A DNA stretch of 64,000 nt from contig NC_088305.1 of assembly GCF_032854445.1 (NCBI RefSeq), positions 29,042,628 to 29,106,627 on the forward strand, given 5' to 3'. Each line of letters begins with the position of its first letter. Position 1 is the first letter of the stretch. A program made the translations under genes and the position numbers. The stretch comes from Liolophura sinensis. Lineage: Eukaryota > Mollusca > Polyplacophora > Chitonida > Chitonidae. The notes beneath the pieces are model-generated. The model was not told the origin of the DNA, searched no databases, and was given only the letters and a program-made list of their open reading frames with translations. Positions 27,701 to 34,973 of this stretch are shown here, piece by piece.

Positions 27701-30700
27701 CCGTGGATAGATACATGTATATGGATGTTGATGTACAAGTGGGTGGCCGTGGATAGATACATGTATATGGATGTTGATGTACAAGTGGGTGGCCATGGAT
27801 AGATACATGTATATGGATGTTGACATACAAGTGGGTGGCCGTGGATAGATATATGTATATGGATGTTGATATACAAGTGGGTGGCCGTGGATAGATATAT
27901 GTATATGGATGTTGATATACAAGTGGGTGGCCGTGGATAGATATATGTACATGGATGTTGATATACAAGTGGGTGGCCGTGGATAGATATATGGATGTTG
28001 ATATACAAGTGGGTGGCCGTGGATAGATATATGTATATGGATGTTGATATACAAGTGGGTGGCCGTGGATAGATACATGTATATGGATGTTGATATACAA
28101 GTGGGTGGCCGTGGGTAGATATATGTATATGGATGTTGATATAAAAGTGGGTGGCCGTGGATAGATACATGTATATGGATGTTGACATACAAGTGGGTGG
28201 CCGTGGATAGATATATGTATATGGATGTTGATATAAAAGTGGGTGGCCGTGGATAGATATATGTATATGGATGTTGATATACAAGTGGGTGGCTGTGGAT
28301 AGATACATGTATATGGATGTTGATATACAAGTGGGTGGCCGTGGGTAGATATATGTATATGGATGTTGATATAAAAGTGGGTGGCCGTGGATAGATACAT
28401 GTATATGGATGTTGACATACAAGTGGGTGGCCGTGGATAGATATATGTATATGGATGTTGATATACAAGTGGGTGGCCGTGGATAGATATATGTATATGG
28501 ATGTTGATATACAAGTGGGTGGCCTTGGATAGATACATGTATATGGATGTTGATATACAAGTGGGTGGCTGTGAATAGATACACGTATATGGATGTTGAT
28601 ATACAAGTGGGTGGCCGTGGATAGATATATGTATATGGATGTTGATATACAAGTGGGTGGCCGTGAATAGATACATGTATATGGATGTTGATATACAAGT
28701 GGGTGGCCGTGGATAGATACATGTATATGGATGTTGATATACAAGTGGGTGGCCGTGGATAGATATATGTATATGGATGTTGATATACAAGTGGGTGGCC
28801 GTGAATAGATACATGTATATGGATGTTGATATACAAGTGGGTCGCCGTGGATAGATACATGTATATGGATGTTGATATACAAGCGGGTCGCCGTGGATAG
28901 ATATATGTATATGGATGTTGATATACAAGCGGGTGGCCGTGGATAGATACATGTATATGGATGTTGATATACAAGTGGGTGGCCGTGGATAGATACATGT
29001 ATATGGATGTTGATATACAAGTGGGTGGCCGTGGATAGATACATGTATATGGATGTTGATATACAAGTGGGTGGCCATGGATAGATACATGTATATGGAT
29101 GTTGATATACAAGTGGGTGGCCGTGGATAGATACATGTATATGGATGTTGATATACAAGTGGGTGGCCGTGGATAGATACATGTATATGGATGTACATAC
29201 AGATGTATGTATAGATGTGTGGATGTGGATACATAGATGTGTGGATGTGGATACAGATGTGTGAATGTGGATACAGATGTGTGAATGTGGATACAGATGT
29301 GTGAATGTGGACACAGCTGTGAGGATGTGAATACAGATGTGTGGATGTGGATACACAGATGTGTGGATGTGGATACACAGATGTGTGGATGTGGCTACAC
29401 AGATGTGTGGAGGTGGATACAGAGCTGTGTATGTGGACCCACGGGTCACATCAATAATTGATGGGGCCTCCGTGGCTCAGTTGGTCAGCTCATGCTGGCT
29501 TCCTCTCCGGCCATAAGTGGGAAGGTCTGCAGCAACCTGCGGATGGTCATGGGTTTCCCCCGGACTGTGCCCGGTTTCCACCCACCATAATGCTGGCCGC
29601 CGTCGTATAAGTGAAATATTCTTGAGTACGGCGTAAAACACCAATCAAATAAATAAATAAATAAATAAATCAATAATTGATACATCAGTTTTTGTAACTC
29701 ACGGATTAGCCCCTTGTATGAAGGTCATTGCCACATTGCCGTAGATGATGAAGTTCACTGGTATGACACATCCTGCTCCTATAGCACCAAGTGTCCCCAC
29801 AACCATCAGAAGCTTGTCCATCTTGCTGGAGAAGCGGAACTGTCGAGCAAAAACCATCAGAGATCTTGTGAATATTTGATAGCACTGCTGGAGTCCAGGA
29901 GCAGGCACGACATAAACTGGGCCTGTCCAAATTGATGAACTAAGAGTACATCACGTACACAGAATCCATCCTTACTCACACTAAAGAATTTGTACTGTGC
30001 ACAGTACAGAACATTCAGTTCTTCTATCTCAGTGCCTATCTTGAACCCTCTATACAGGTAACAAAAAACTCAAGCTCAAATAAAGTTGTTATACTGCTGA
30101 AGTAGAACATTATTTTGAACCATGTGAACTTTACATTTCACTCACAGACCAACATTAACGGTACGTGAAAATGAACTCTAAAAAGAAGATTTACTTTAAG
30201 CGAATACGGTAGGACACATCCTAAACTGAGTACTGAGAAATACAAAGCAAATGTTTCCTTTACTTGTTTCCTTTAAAATTTTGTCTTTTCTGAACAGTTA
30301 TGAGCACATGTTGCGACAAAATATTGGTTTAATATAAGCCAAATATTCTGACTATCAACTTTTTCTCTATCAAATCACTTATGCATAAAACTTTTTAATG
30401 CTAAAGGACTCTATTTCTTAAATCTCAACCAAGTTCTTATAACACAGATACTTAATTTGCCAGTAACTTCAAAGCAGGGGAAAATCCAACTCATCAGGTT
30501 GAAGAAAATGCAAATACTTGTTTTTCATTTGTTATAGGTGTATATATGTACATCAATATTCATGAATATGTAAATGTCACACATAAATTACTGAATTCAG
30601 CTCAAAAATGATGTATTCAGATTACAATGTGTGAAATGCATCCTACATGTGGTCCTTATTAACGAAAGCAAGGAAGTTTCCAAAAAATTTCCATGATTTG

Positions 30701-32028
30701 ACTTGTTTCATTGGTAAACGCACACAATTTCACCCACAGCAGGAGTTTTAAGAGTAGGCCAAATTGGTGGAAGTCCCCAACAAGTGATCCCCAACAAGTG
30801 ATCCCCAACAAATGACCCCAACAAGTGATCCCCAACAAATGATCCCCAACAAGTGATTCCCAACAAGTGATCCCCAACAAATGATCCCCAACAAATGACC
30901 CCAACAAGTGATCCCCAACAAATGATCCCCAACCAGTGATCCCCAACAAGTGATCCCCAACAAATGACCCCAACAAGTGATCCCCAACAAATGACCCCAA
31001 CAAGTGATCCCCAACAAATGATCCCCAACAAGTGATCCCCAACACGTGATCCCCAACAAATGACCCCAACAAGTGATCCCCAACAAATGACACCAACAAG
31101 TGATCCCCAACAAGTGATCCCCAACAAGTGATCCCCACAAGTGATCCCCAACAAATGACCCCAACAAGTGATCCCCAACAAGTGATCCCCAACAAGTGAT
31201 CCCAACAACCTGAATGATTACACAAGGTGATCGATTGCTATATCACAGCAGATATGAAAAGAATATTTCTATAAAATAAAGTTTAAATCTATCTGATTAT
31301 TGTCTAGAGGATAAAGCTTATTGTGAAACAAACAATGTCCATAAAAATTTTTGCACGGACTTATGAAGAAAGACTGCATTACTGACAAATTTTTGAATAT
31401 TTGCCATTTATACATACATGTACATGTATATCTGCCATTTTCGATCATTTCAGTAACACAGCATGCACACCATGAAAACAATGAATAAATGAGCATCTTA
31501 CAAGCATGTTAATTATTTAAAATTATTCAACTGTACTTGTATCCATTTAAATTAACAATTTCTTTTCTTTAAACTTACCAGCTGGAAGAAGCCCACTCTT
31601 CTGACATCTGCTGATTTCTTCTTTTCTTTCTCTTTTTTATCCGTGCCTTTCTTCTTCATGTTATTCTTACTAAAGATCACCGCAGTCTCAGTATTTTCAC
31701 CTGATCCATCTTTGGGAACTTTTGCACTGATGTGCGTCAAGCTTACATCAGGCGAAGTTATCCTGACTAGACGACAGGAATCCCCAACATCTTGCAGCAG
31801 GCTCCCATTCTTAGCATTGTCTCCTCCTCCTACATTTTGAATTTGTATCTTCCCGTTGCTATTGGCAACACTGTCCAAGATTTCATTTTCCATTTCGGGT
31901 GAAGAAGGCATGACTGAATCAATGTCGTCTGGCAAGTGAGTCTCTACTTCTCTCTGTTCACTGGGCGGTGTTGTTGGACTTCCCAGGGGCGAGTTTACGC
32001 CCTTGTCTAGCTCACTCACATTCACCAT
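3617..32028 (-). CDS. ABCB1-like: ABCB1/MDR-like full ABC transporter, N-terminal half (12 coding exons, gene continues past position 1)
   Basis: Spliced gene model: 31579-32028, 29703-29839, 17967-18221, 11454-11625, 10866-10990, 10033-10204, 9603-9716, 8045-8155, 7416-7541, 5921-6124, 4787-4957, 3617-3772. Every intron is GT-AG and the phases are compatible. The 2193 nt give 731 residues without a stop. Seen: a charged cytosolic N-terminus (1-150), TM1-TM6 (about 160-470), A-loop Tyr 505 (FTYPSRPDV), Walker [10 protein letters not shown] 531-539, Q-loop Gln 579, signature LSGGQ 635-639, Walker B ILLLDE 655-660 with catalytic Glu 660, D-loop SALD 663-666 and H-loop His 691. From the family: ATP-driven efflux of hydrophobic and amphipathic compounds at the plasma membrane, with two TMD-NBD halves in one chain. 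All NBD1 catalytic residues are intact. Co-orthology with vertebrate ABCB1/4/11 is inferred; a half transporter is unlikely because the exons continue past NBD1 toward the window edge. Confidence 0.93.
3773..4786. other. Intron between coding exons 11 and 12
   Basis: AT-rich, mostly unique sequence. I see no exon, repeat array or RNA gene in it. Confidence 0.7.
4787..4957 (-). CDS. ABCB1-like: Coding exon 11: NBD1 signature, Walker B and D-loop
   Basis: The acceptor ttcccaaccag and donor GAAAAG|GTTAGC bound 171 nt (57 codons). It contains [20 protein letters not shown] (ABC signature LSGGQ), Walker B ILLLDE with the catalytic glutamate, and the D-loop SALD. Confidence 0.95.
5125..5485 (-). 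mobile_element. tRNA-derived SINE-like element, family A
   Basis: Read on the minus strand, the head has an A-box TAGCACAGTGGGTAGAGC and a B-box-like AGATCAATCC. A conserved body and a tail ending in (gtga)n-like repeats follow. A second copy is at 39293-39643. It lies in the intron between exons 10 and 11. Confidence 0.75.
5921..6124 (-). CDS. ABCB1-like: Coding exon 10: NBD1 Q-loop and helical subdomain
   Basis: The acceptor gatcacaccag and donor CCTCTG|GTATGT bound 204 nt (68 codons). It encodes the Q-loop stretch [20 protein letters not shown], with Gln 579 contacting Mg-ATP, then a helical subdomain ending [10 protein letters not shown]. Confidence 0.95.
6325..6400. repeat. Dispersed repeat, shared with 57890-57960
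   Basis: Both copies contain tctcaagtggcacat, ttgcttgattctg and an upstream accgtatttcac-like start. The family is unclassified. Confidence 0.55.
6510..7340. repeat. 37-bp minisatellite (~22 copies)
   Basis: The unit reads acaatatgtattttcaagat, gatgaatgcccagtaac. Two shortened 22-bp units (tattgcccaataaaac) occur at 7103 and 7236, 133 bp apart. The array lies in the intron just before the Walker A exon in genomic order. Confidence 0.95.
7416..7541 (-). CDS. ABCB1-like: Coding exon 9: NBD1 Walker A
   Basis: The acceptor caaattttcag and donor GGCCAG|GTAAAT bound 126 nt (42 codons). It carries the complete Walker A motif GASGCGKST (residues 531-539) followed by [15 protein letters not shown]. 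The catalytic Lys and Ser/Thr are intact. Confidence 0.95.
7765..8012 (+). mobile_element. tRNA-derived SINE-like element, family B (diverged, full length)
   Basis: The head is tRNA-like (atggttaacacgcgagcaag, then gttgagtcc as a B-box). The conserved body follows (tcatgctggcttcct, ataagtgaaatattcttgag, tacggcgtaaaacatcaa) and ends in an aaataaataa tail. Confidence 0.75.
8045..8155 (-). CDS. ABCB1-like: Coding exon 8: start of NBD1 with A-loop
   Basis: The acceptor ctgtttttgtag and donor GTCAAG|GTACAA bound 111 nt (37 codons). The peptide ends [17 protein letters not shown]. Tyr 505 is the A-loop aromatic that stacks on the adenine of ATP. The preceding KRPEKTEGN segment matches the variable entry to NBD1. 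Confidence 0.93.
8156..9248. other. Intron between coding exons 7 and 8, unique part
   Basis: AT-rich sequence without a recognisable gene. A diverged segment near 9090-9190 (accgtatat, aagttatgtcgaaactgttt) resembles 11090-11180, suggesting an old dispersed repeat. Confidence 0.55.
9249..9382 (-). mobile_element. SINE-like family B fragment (3' part)
   Basis: Contains ctgattggtgttttacgcca, atttcacttatatgacggtg and gccagcattatggtgggagg, the inverse of the family B body and tail. The tRNA-like head is missing. Confidence 0.75.
9603..9716 (-). CDS. ABCB1-like: Coding exon 7: TM6
   Basis: The acceptor acttttatcttcag and donor GACAGA|GTAAGT bound 114 nt (38 codons, phase 0). It encodes [20 protein letters not shown] and ends with [14 protein letters not shown], the typical junction between TM6 and NBD1. 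Confidence 0.93.
10033..10204 (-). CDS. ABCB1-like: Coding exon 6: TM5 and following loop
   Basis: The acceptor tctatttaacag and donor CTACAG|GTGAGG bound 172 nt. The peptide begins [20 protein letters not shown], followed by a long hydrophobic segment ([20 protein letters not shown]), and ends [10 protein letters not shown], matching ABCB1 'GEYSIGQVLT'. Confidence 0.92.
10552..10831. repeat. Nested local duplications
   Basis: gatgttgtccaatataaggc occurs at 10552 and 10651. The block gtttgacactgactttgc...acagcttcatatgttgaac occurs near 10580-10640 and 10756-10820 with about 10% divergence. Confidence 0.75.
10866..10990 (-). CDS. ABCB1-like: Coding exon 5: intracellular loop 2 / coupling helix region
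   Basis: The acceptor attaatacag and donor GAACG|GTGAG bound 125 nt (phase 0 in, phase 2 out). The motif [20 protein letters not shown] matches ABCB1 'AYAKAGAVAEEVLAAIRTV'. The exon ends in [10 protein letters not shown]. Confidence 0.92.
11454..11625 (-). CDS. ABCB1-like: Coding exon 4: TM3 and TM4
   Basis: The acceptor gtttgttgacag and donor GGAAAG|GTACGT bound 172 nt. The peptide runs [17 protein letters not shown], then TM3 ([12 protein letters not shown]), the conserved QGWKLALAV turn and TM4. It aligns with ABCB1 'DDVSKINEGIGDKIGMFFQ'. The 108-bp minisatellite begins about 55 bp upstream of this acceptor; tactgat at 11669-11675 (read on the minus strand) is a possible branch point. Confidence 0.92.
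11682..16894. repeat. 108-bp minisatellite (~48 copies, 5.2 kb)
   Basis: Units are near-identical (start ctattaccacctggtggaat; contain acaccatcagccaattccac). Two variants carry 6 extra bases (gttggaatcaccacctgtcc at 11689 and 12019). Polymorphic sites recur in shuffled combinations: cac/cag, tatgcc/tacgac/tacacc, gtg/gta, tat/tac. One plus-strand frame is open for 1750 codons (11657-16909) and a second for long stretches, because the unit is a multiple of three without stops. The array lies in the intron between exons 3 and 4, antisense to the gene. I call it non-coding satellite DNA. Confidence 0.95.
16895..17966. other. Intron sequence between the 108-bp array and coding exon 3
   Basis: Mostly unique. 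It contains a perfect CRE palindrome TGACGTCA at 17032-17039 in a CpG-richer patch. Another diverged SINE-like tail lies near 17445-17530 (tttatttgattgatgttt). No exon is supported. Confidence 0.5.
17967..18221 (-). CDS. ABCB1-like: Coding exon 3: first extracellular loop, TM2 and first intracellular loop
   Basis: The acceptor ttttaccacag and donor GCAGA|GTAAGC bound 255 nt (phase 2 in and out). Two N-glycosylation sequons lie in extracellular loop 1 (NVT at residue 197, NET at 204), where ABCB1 is also glycosylated. TM2 is about residues 217-243. The loop that follows carries the family motif [19 protein letters not shown]. Confidence 0.93.
18730..19583. repeat. 50-bp minisatellite (~17 copies)
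   Basis: The unit reads attcccatctggactaaact, ccactcccatttgacacaga, aaataacacc, with tctaacac and tctgacac variants. Confidence 0.95.
19584..22500. other. Intron 2 sequence, no gene seen
   Basis: Mostly AT-rich unique DNA. The stretch 20690-21200 is of higher complexity and less AT-rich, a possible regulatory block. An 11-bp inverted repeat (acaatgttaca / tgtaacattgt) lies at 22279-22308. Confidence 0.5.
22501..22985. repeat. 63-bp minisatellite (~8 copies)
   Basis: gaatggtgtagggaacagat recurs every 63-64 bp, followed by tgggcatatgttgccagtat and ctttatagaagacaagatcc. Confidence 0.95.
22986..24447. other. Intron 2 sequence, no gene seen
   Basis: Unique AT-rich DNA with a short (ac)n tract near 24150-24170. 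No exon or RNA gene is recognised. Confidence 0.55.
24448..24709 (-). mobile_element. SINE-like family B copy, full length
   Basis: Read on the minus strand it starts gcggcctctgtgggcgaggt (tRNA-like head), then the B-box region, the body (acctgcagatggtcgtgggt) and an aaataaatgaa tail. Diverged. Confidence 0.75.
24835..24951 (+). mobile_element. SINE-like family B fragment (3' end)
   Basis: Contains atgctggccgctgttgtata, agtgaaatattctagagtaa and aacaccaatcaaataaatta with an A/T-rich tail. It is 125 bp from an oppositely oriented copy. Confidence 0.7.
24952..25879. other. Intron 2 sequence with a high-complexity block
   Basis: 25060-25380 is non-repetitive and less AT-rich, with several TAATT-type cores. 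It is a candidate conserved regulatory element by appearance only. No exon is seen. Confidence 0.4.
25880..26280. repeat. 22-bp minisatellite (~18 copies)
   Basis: The unit is gataccctaccatatgaatg plus gt, with cacatg, tttg and ggc variants. Confidence 0.95.
26362..26502 (-). mobile_element. Partial MITE-like copy (CCCTAAATGACC family)
   Basis: The inverse of this segment (gaacatgggatattctgctg, aaaattgtaagtttcagcac, caaaaataatattttgtgac) aligns closely with 59570-59650. A family B SINE abuts it. Confidence 0.6.
26503..26742 (-). mobile_element. SINE-like family B copy, near full length
   Basis: Contains ttgattggtgttttacgcca, acgacggtggccagcatcat, acccacgaccattcgcaggt and tggacttgaactcacagcga (inverse B-box GAGTTCAAGTCC). 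Confidence 0.8.
26743..27538. other. Intron 2 sequence, no gene seen
   Basis: Unique DNA of mixed composition. No exon, RNA gene or array is recognised. Confidence 0.5.
27539..29191. repeat. 46-bp minisatellite (~36 copies)
   Basis: The unit reads atacatgtatatggatgttg, atatacaagtgggtggccgt, ggatag. The unit length is not a multiple of three, yet all three minus-strand frames stay open for 564-653 codons because no frame of the unit has a stop. There is no homology or splice support for coding. Confidence 0.95.
29192..29435. repeat. ~20-bp minisatellite (~11 copies)
   Basis: The unit is gtggatacagatgtgtgaat with insertions such as acata. It directly continues the 46-bp array and shares the atgtggatac/atggatg vocabulary. 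Confidence 0.85.
29463..29671 (+). mobile_element. SINE-like family B copy next to an exon donor
   Basis: The head gggcctccgtggctcagttg gtcagc is a clear tRNA A-box. The body follows (tcatgctggcttcctctccg, tcgtataagtgaaatattct, tgagtacggcgtaaaacacc) with an (aaat)n tail. It lies antisense to the transporter, about 32 bp from the donor of coding exon 2. Confidence 0.85.
29703..29839 (-). CDS. ABCB1-like: Coding exon 2: elbow helix and TM1
   Basis: The acceptor tgctcgacag and donor AATCC|GTGAGT bound 137 nt (phase 0 in, phase 2 out). The peptide starts [20 protein letters not shown], matching the conserved 'FRYSNWLDKLYMVVGT' start of ABCB1 TM1, and continues through a hydrophobic helix to GANP. 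The donor lies only about 32 bp from the tail of a SINE-like element. Confidence 0.92.
29840..30774. other. Intron 1 (between coding exons 1 and 2), unique part
   Basis: AT-rich sequence. No exon or repeat array is recognised. Confidence 0.6.
30775..31206. repeat. 14-bp minisatellite (~31 copies)
   Basis: Units are atccccaacaagtg and accccaacaagtg, mixed 14/13 bp. Overlapping open frames on the minus strand are repeat artefacts. Confidence 0.95.
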
Positions 32029-32188
32029 CGTTACTGGTCCCACACCATTTAACTCCCGACAAAAATCGATCCTCCTCTTAGTTTTTCTGCGAAGCTCTTC
32101 CAGGAGTTTCTTGAAAAATGTTTGCCTCTTTGATCATAAATCTTTGATGGTTTTTTCCGGTTGTTTTGTGGCGACTGCCAGAAGGAAT
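31579..32188 (-). CDS. ABCB1-like: Start exon: 5'UTR (32029-32188) plus coding exon 1, charged N-terminus of the transporter
   Basis: The acceptor ctctctttaacag precedes 32188 and the donor CTG|GTAAGT follows 31579 (phase 0). The start is the ATG at 32026-32028 in context ACGATGG (A at -3, G at +4). An in-frame TGA at 32134-32136 lies 36 codons upstream with no in-frame ATG between. It encodes 150 residues beginning [10 protein letters not shown]. These are Ser/Pro/Asp/Glu-rich, then strongly basic ([14 protein letters not shown]), and end RRVGFFQL just before TM1. Vertebrate ABCB1 has only about 45 residues here, so this N-terminus is unusually long. No known domain is recognised in it. Confidence 0.85.
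32031..32048 (-). promoter_or_regulatory. Upstream ORF 2 (MVWDQ-stop) ending 2 nt before the main ATG
   Basis: ATG GTG TGG GAC CAG TAA is followed by CG and then the main ATG. Such a short gap leaves little room for re-initiation. It would matter mainly if scanning ribosomes start here. Confidence 0.4.
32078..32137 (-). promoter_or_regulatory. Upstream ORF 1 in the transporter 5' leader
   Basis: An ATG at 32135-32137 opens a 19-codon frame (MIKEANIFQETPGRASQKN, then TAA) upstream of the main start in the same exon. Its context is weak (T at -3). A translational role is inferred only. Confidence 0.4.
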
Positions 32189-32391
32189 CTGTTAAAGAGA
32201 GAAACAGAAAATTGTGGTCAACAGACACTGGTGGGTATCATCAAAGCTCCATTACACACTGTTAAAACCTGGATGCTCCACTGGATGTGAAGATCAAATC
32301 AATATCAGTGGGAGCTAGAACAAGGGGCGCCCATGTCGAGACAGATTATCCGCAAAATTGAGAGGTACATGAACCTACCAATGGGATCTGT

Positions 32392-32960
32392 TTGAGTGCT
32401 ACTGCGACTCTGATTGGTCCACTGATCTGTGTGAGTGCTACTGTGACTCTGATTGGTCCACTGATCTGTGTGAGTGCTACTGCGACTCTGATTGGTCCAC
32501 TGATCTGTGTGAGTGCTACTGTGACTCTGATTGGTCCACTGATCTGTGTGAGTGCTACTGTGACTCTGATTGGTCCACTGATCTGTGTGAGTGCTACTGT
32601 GACTCTGATTGGTCCACTGATCTGTGTGAGTGCTACTGTGACTCTGATTGGTCCACTGATCTGTGTGAGCGCTACTGCGACTCTGATTGGTCCACTGATC
32701 TGTGTGAGTGCTACTGTGACTCTGATTGGTCCACTGATCTGTGTGAGCGCTACTGTGACTCTGATTGGTCCACTGATCTGTGTGAGTGCTACTGCGACTC
32801 TGATTGGTCCACTGATCTGTGTGAGTGCTACTGTGACTCTGATTGGTCCACTGATCTGTGTGAGTGCTACTGCGACTCTGATTGGTCCACTGATCTGTGT
32901 GAGTGCTACTGCGACTCTGATTGGTCCACTGATCTGTGTGAGTGCTACTGCGACTCTGAT
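32392..32960. repeat. 39-bp minisatellite (~14.5 copies) with a CCAAT box in each unit
   Basis: The unit reads gtgagtgctactgtgactct, gattggtccactgatctgt. On the transporter strand each unit contains GACCAATCAG, a match to the NF-Y consensus RRCCAATSRG. The array ends about 200 bp upstream of the start-exon acceptor. It encodes a 13-residue repeat on both strands, which I take as incidental. Confidence 0.95.
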
Positions 32961-34573
32961 CCACTGACTTGTGAAATAATGGTGTTAAGAAACCAAGACA
33001 TGAACACTCATCCTGTACACAAAAGCGCTAAACACAATTTGAGTGTTGCACATTGCAGATTATAACTCTGAACATACGCATGCAGTCATCTTTTCTAAAA
33101 AGTTCTATTTGTACAAATACTTGACATTTAAATGCGATGAATCAAAACCGAAGTATGTCAGCAGGAGACTATTTACCAGAAACACTGACAAAGATGGATT
33201 TTATATTTGTTACCTACTTCATCCATTTATATGTTGTCACGTATCCATTTATATGTTGTGCTCTAGATTATAACAACTTGTCTCACAGTGTTTACAAAAC
33301 AATACAACCATCTAGGCTACATGAAGATCTAGACTCATTCCATATCCTCATTCTCAGTCAAACAGTTAAATCAATCAATCAACAGACCTAAAACATTGTC
33401 CATGACCAAGCTGCACATTTTCCTTGACTCTAAAGAGTTCTTGGGATCTTCGAAAGGTGTTTGATGTTTGTTTGGAATATACATGAAAATCTGCTGCAAA
33501 AATGTAGGTTCAGTACCGAAAGTAATATTTTAGAGCATTTATTTCTCTCTAAACCATACCAGACACTGTTGCCCAACGTTTCAGCAACGCACATGAATTT
33601 TAAGTCTATAAAATGTCAACTCAAACTCAATTAAACTCTCTCAAATTCAACCTGATGTGTTTCCTCCGTCAACACTTCCATTTAATAATTGCCTCATGGA
33701 CACCAGTTACATGCAGAGAGCTTTCGTGGCAATCAATACTGTTTTTTCCGGGAATATTTCCTGTAATAAACATCACACTTGTCACAACGAATAGCACGCT
33801 TGTCGTGCACGAACATGGCATTAAGAGCTTCACAGCTAGGCTTAACCTGTCACAGGGGCTGATTATCCAATTTCAAAATTACATTCACAAATATACACAG
33901 CCTCAGCCTGAGCTGTATAATACAGACTGAGCTGTACAATATACTGACACCTCAGGCCATCCTTAAAAAATCTTCGGACAACACAGGGAAATTAAGGTGG
34001 TAGGGAATTTTTGTTTATTCTGGCTAAAAAATAAAATTATTTTAAAATGGATTTTAAATAAAGAAATTCAACATAAAGCAATCACTATATGGTATAATAA
34101 ATTGTCATAATTATTTCGCATAATTACATGTAATTTTAAGGCATACCTTGGAATGTATACCCAATATTCACAAGGTGATTTATATAAACTTAAACTAAAT
34201 TTAAATAATGGCCTTATCTAAGTGTCCAATTATACAAGTGTGTACAAATTAACAGACTACAGACCAACAACATTAGAGCCACATTCCAGCTTCACCTCAT
34301 TCAGAAGTTTAAAAAACTAGCACATACCTTTTTCACACAGGTGGACTCAAACACAATAGCCTTTCACAAAAACATAATACACCTTTGTTTTTCCATTCTC
34401 TTTTGTTCACAGCGATGTAAATAAAACAACAGATCTCTGTGCATACATGTACCAAACAAATTTTGAATTCGCCTCCCACAATCCTCTTTCACCTGACTGT
34501 CAAATAGCTCCCTTGCATTACGTTACTGACTATATCTCAATGTACATGTACATCTAAATACATGCACATGTAG
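32961..34573. other. Non-coding region upstream of the start exon
   Basis: Apart from the 33383-33560 element this is unique AT-rich DNA. If the first exon is distal, it lies within the large first intron. Confidence 0.5.
33383..33560 (+). mobile_element. MITE-like copy (CCCTAAATGACC family), truncated
   Basis: Contains gacctaaaacattgtccatg, tctaaagagttcttgggatc, gaaaggtgtttgatgtttgt and gtaatattttagagcattta, aligning with 46340-46535 and 59475-59693. Confidence 0.5.
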
Positions 34574-34632
34574 ATAGTGTGTGTGTGTGTGTGTGTATAT
34601 ATAGATATATATATATATATATATATATATTA
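34574..34632. repeat. (gt)n-(at)n compound microsatellite
   Basis: About 10 gt repeats are followed by a tatatagatatat segment and about 12 at repeats. Confidence 0.95.
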
Positions 34633-34973
34633 AATAGAAAATCCTGCACGTTAAACTCTGGATTGCATCTCCACAATCGTAGATTCCAGGCAACTGTGAA
34701 GCAAACAGAAGAACCTTAAATATCATTGGCAGCCAGGTCAGAAAATAAATTGCTGCAAACTTTATACTGATGAATATACATTTGGTCTTAATAAATGACG
34801 CAAAAGTATGAGGCGTGATTGTGAGTGTCTTGTCCTCGGCAGTAAAGAGTGACACCTTTGACAGCCATGGACATCATTTTCTATACCTGACTATCAGTGT
34901 TGTACACATCTTAATTTACATGTAGGCTGATGGGATCCATAATTTATTTCCCAGGCACTATTAACAAACGTTA

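Noticed and set aside
27442-29449. Three 560-650-codon minus-strand open frames
   Set aside because: They are three readings of the same 46-bp satellite; no known family or splice support.
32305-32967. 219-codon frame of Ser/Thr/Gln-rich 13-mers
   Set aside because: It is a translation of the 39-bp array; the complementary strand is equally open.
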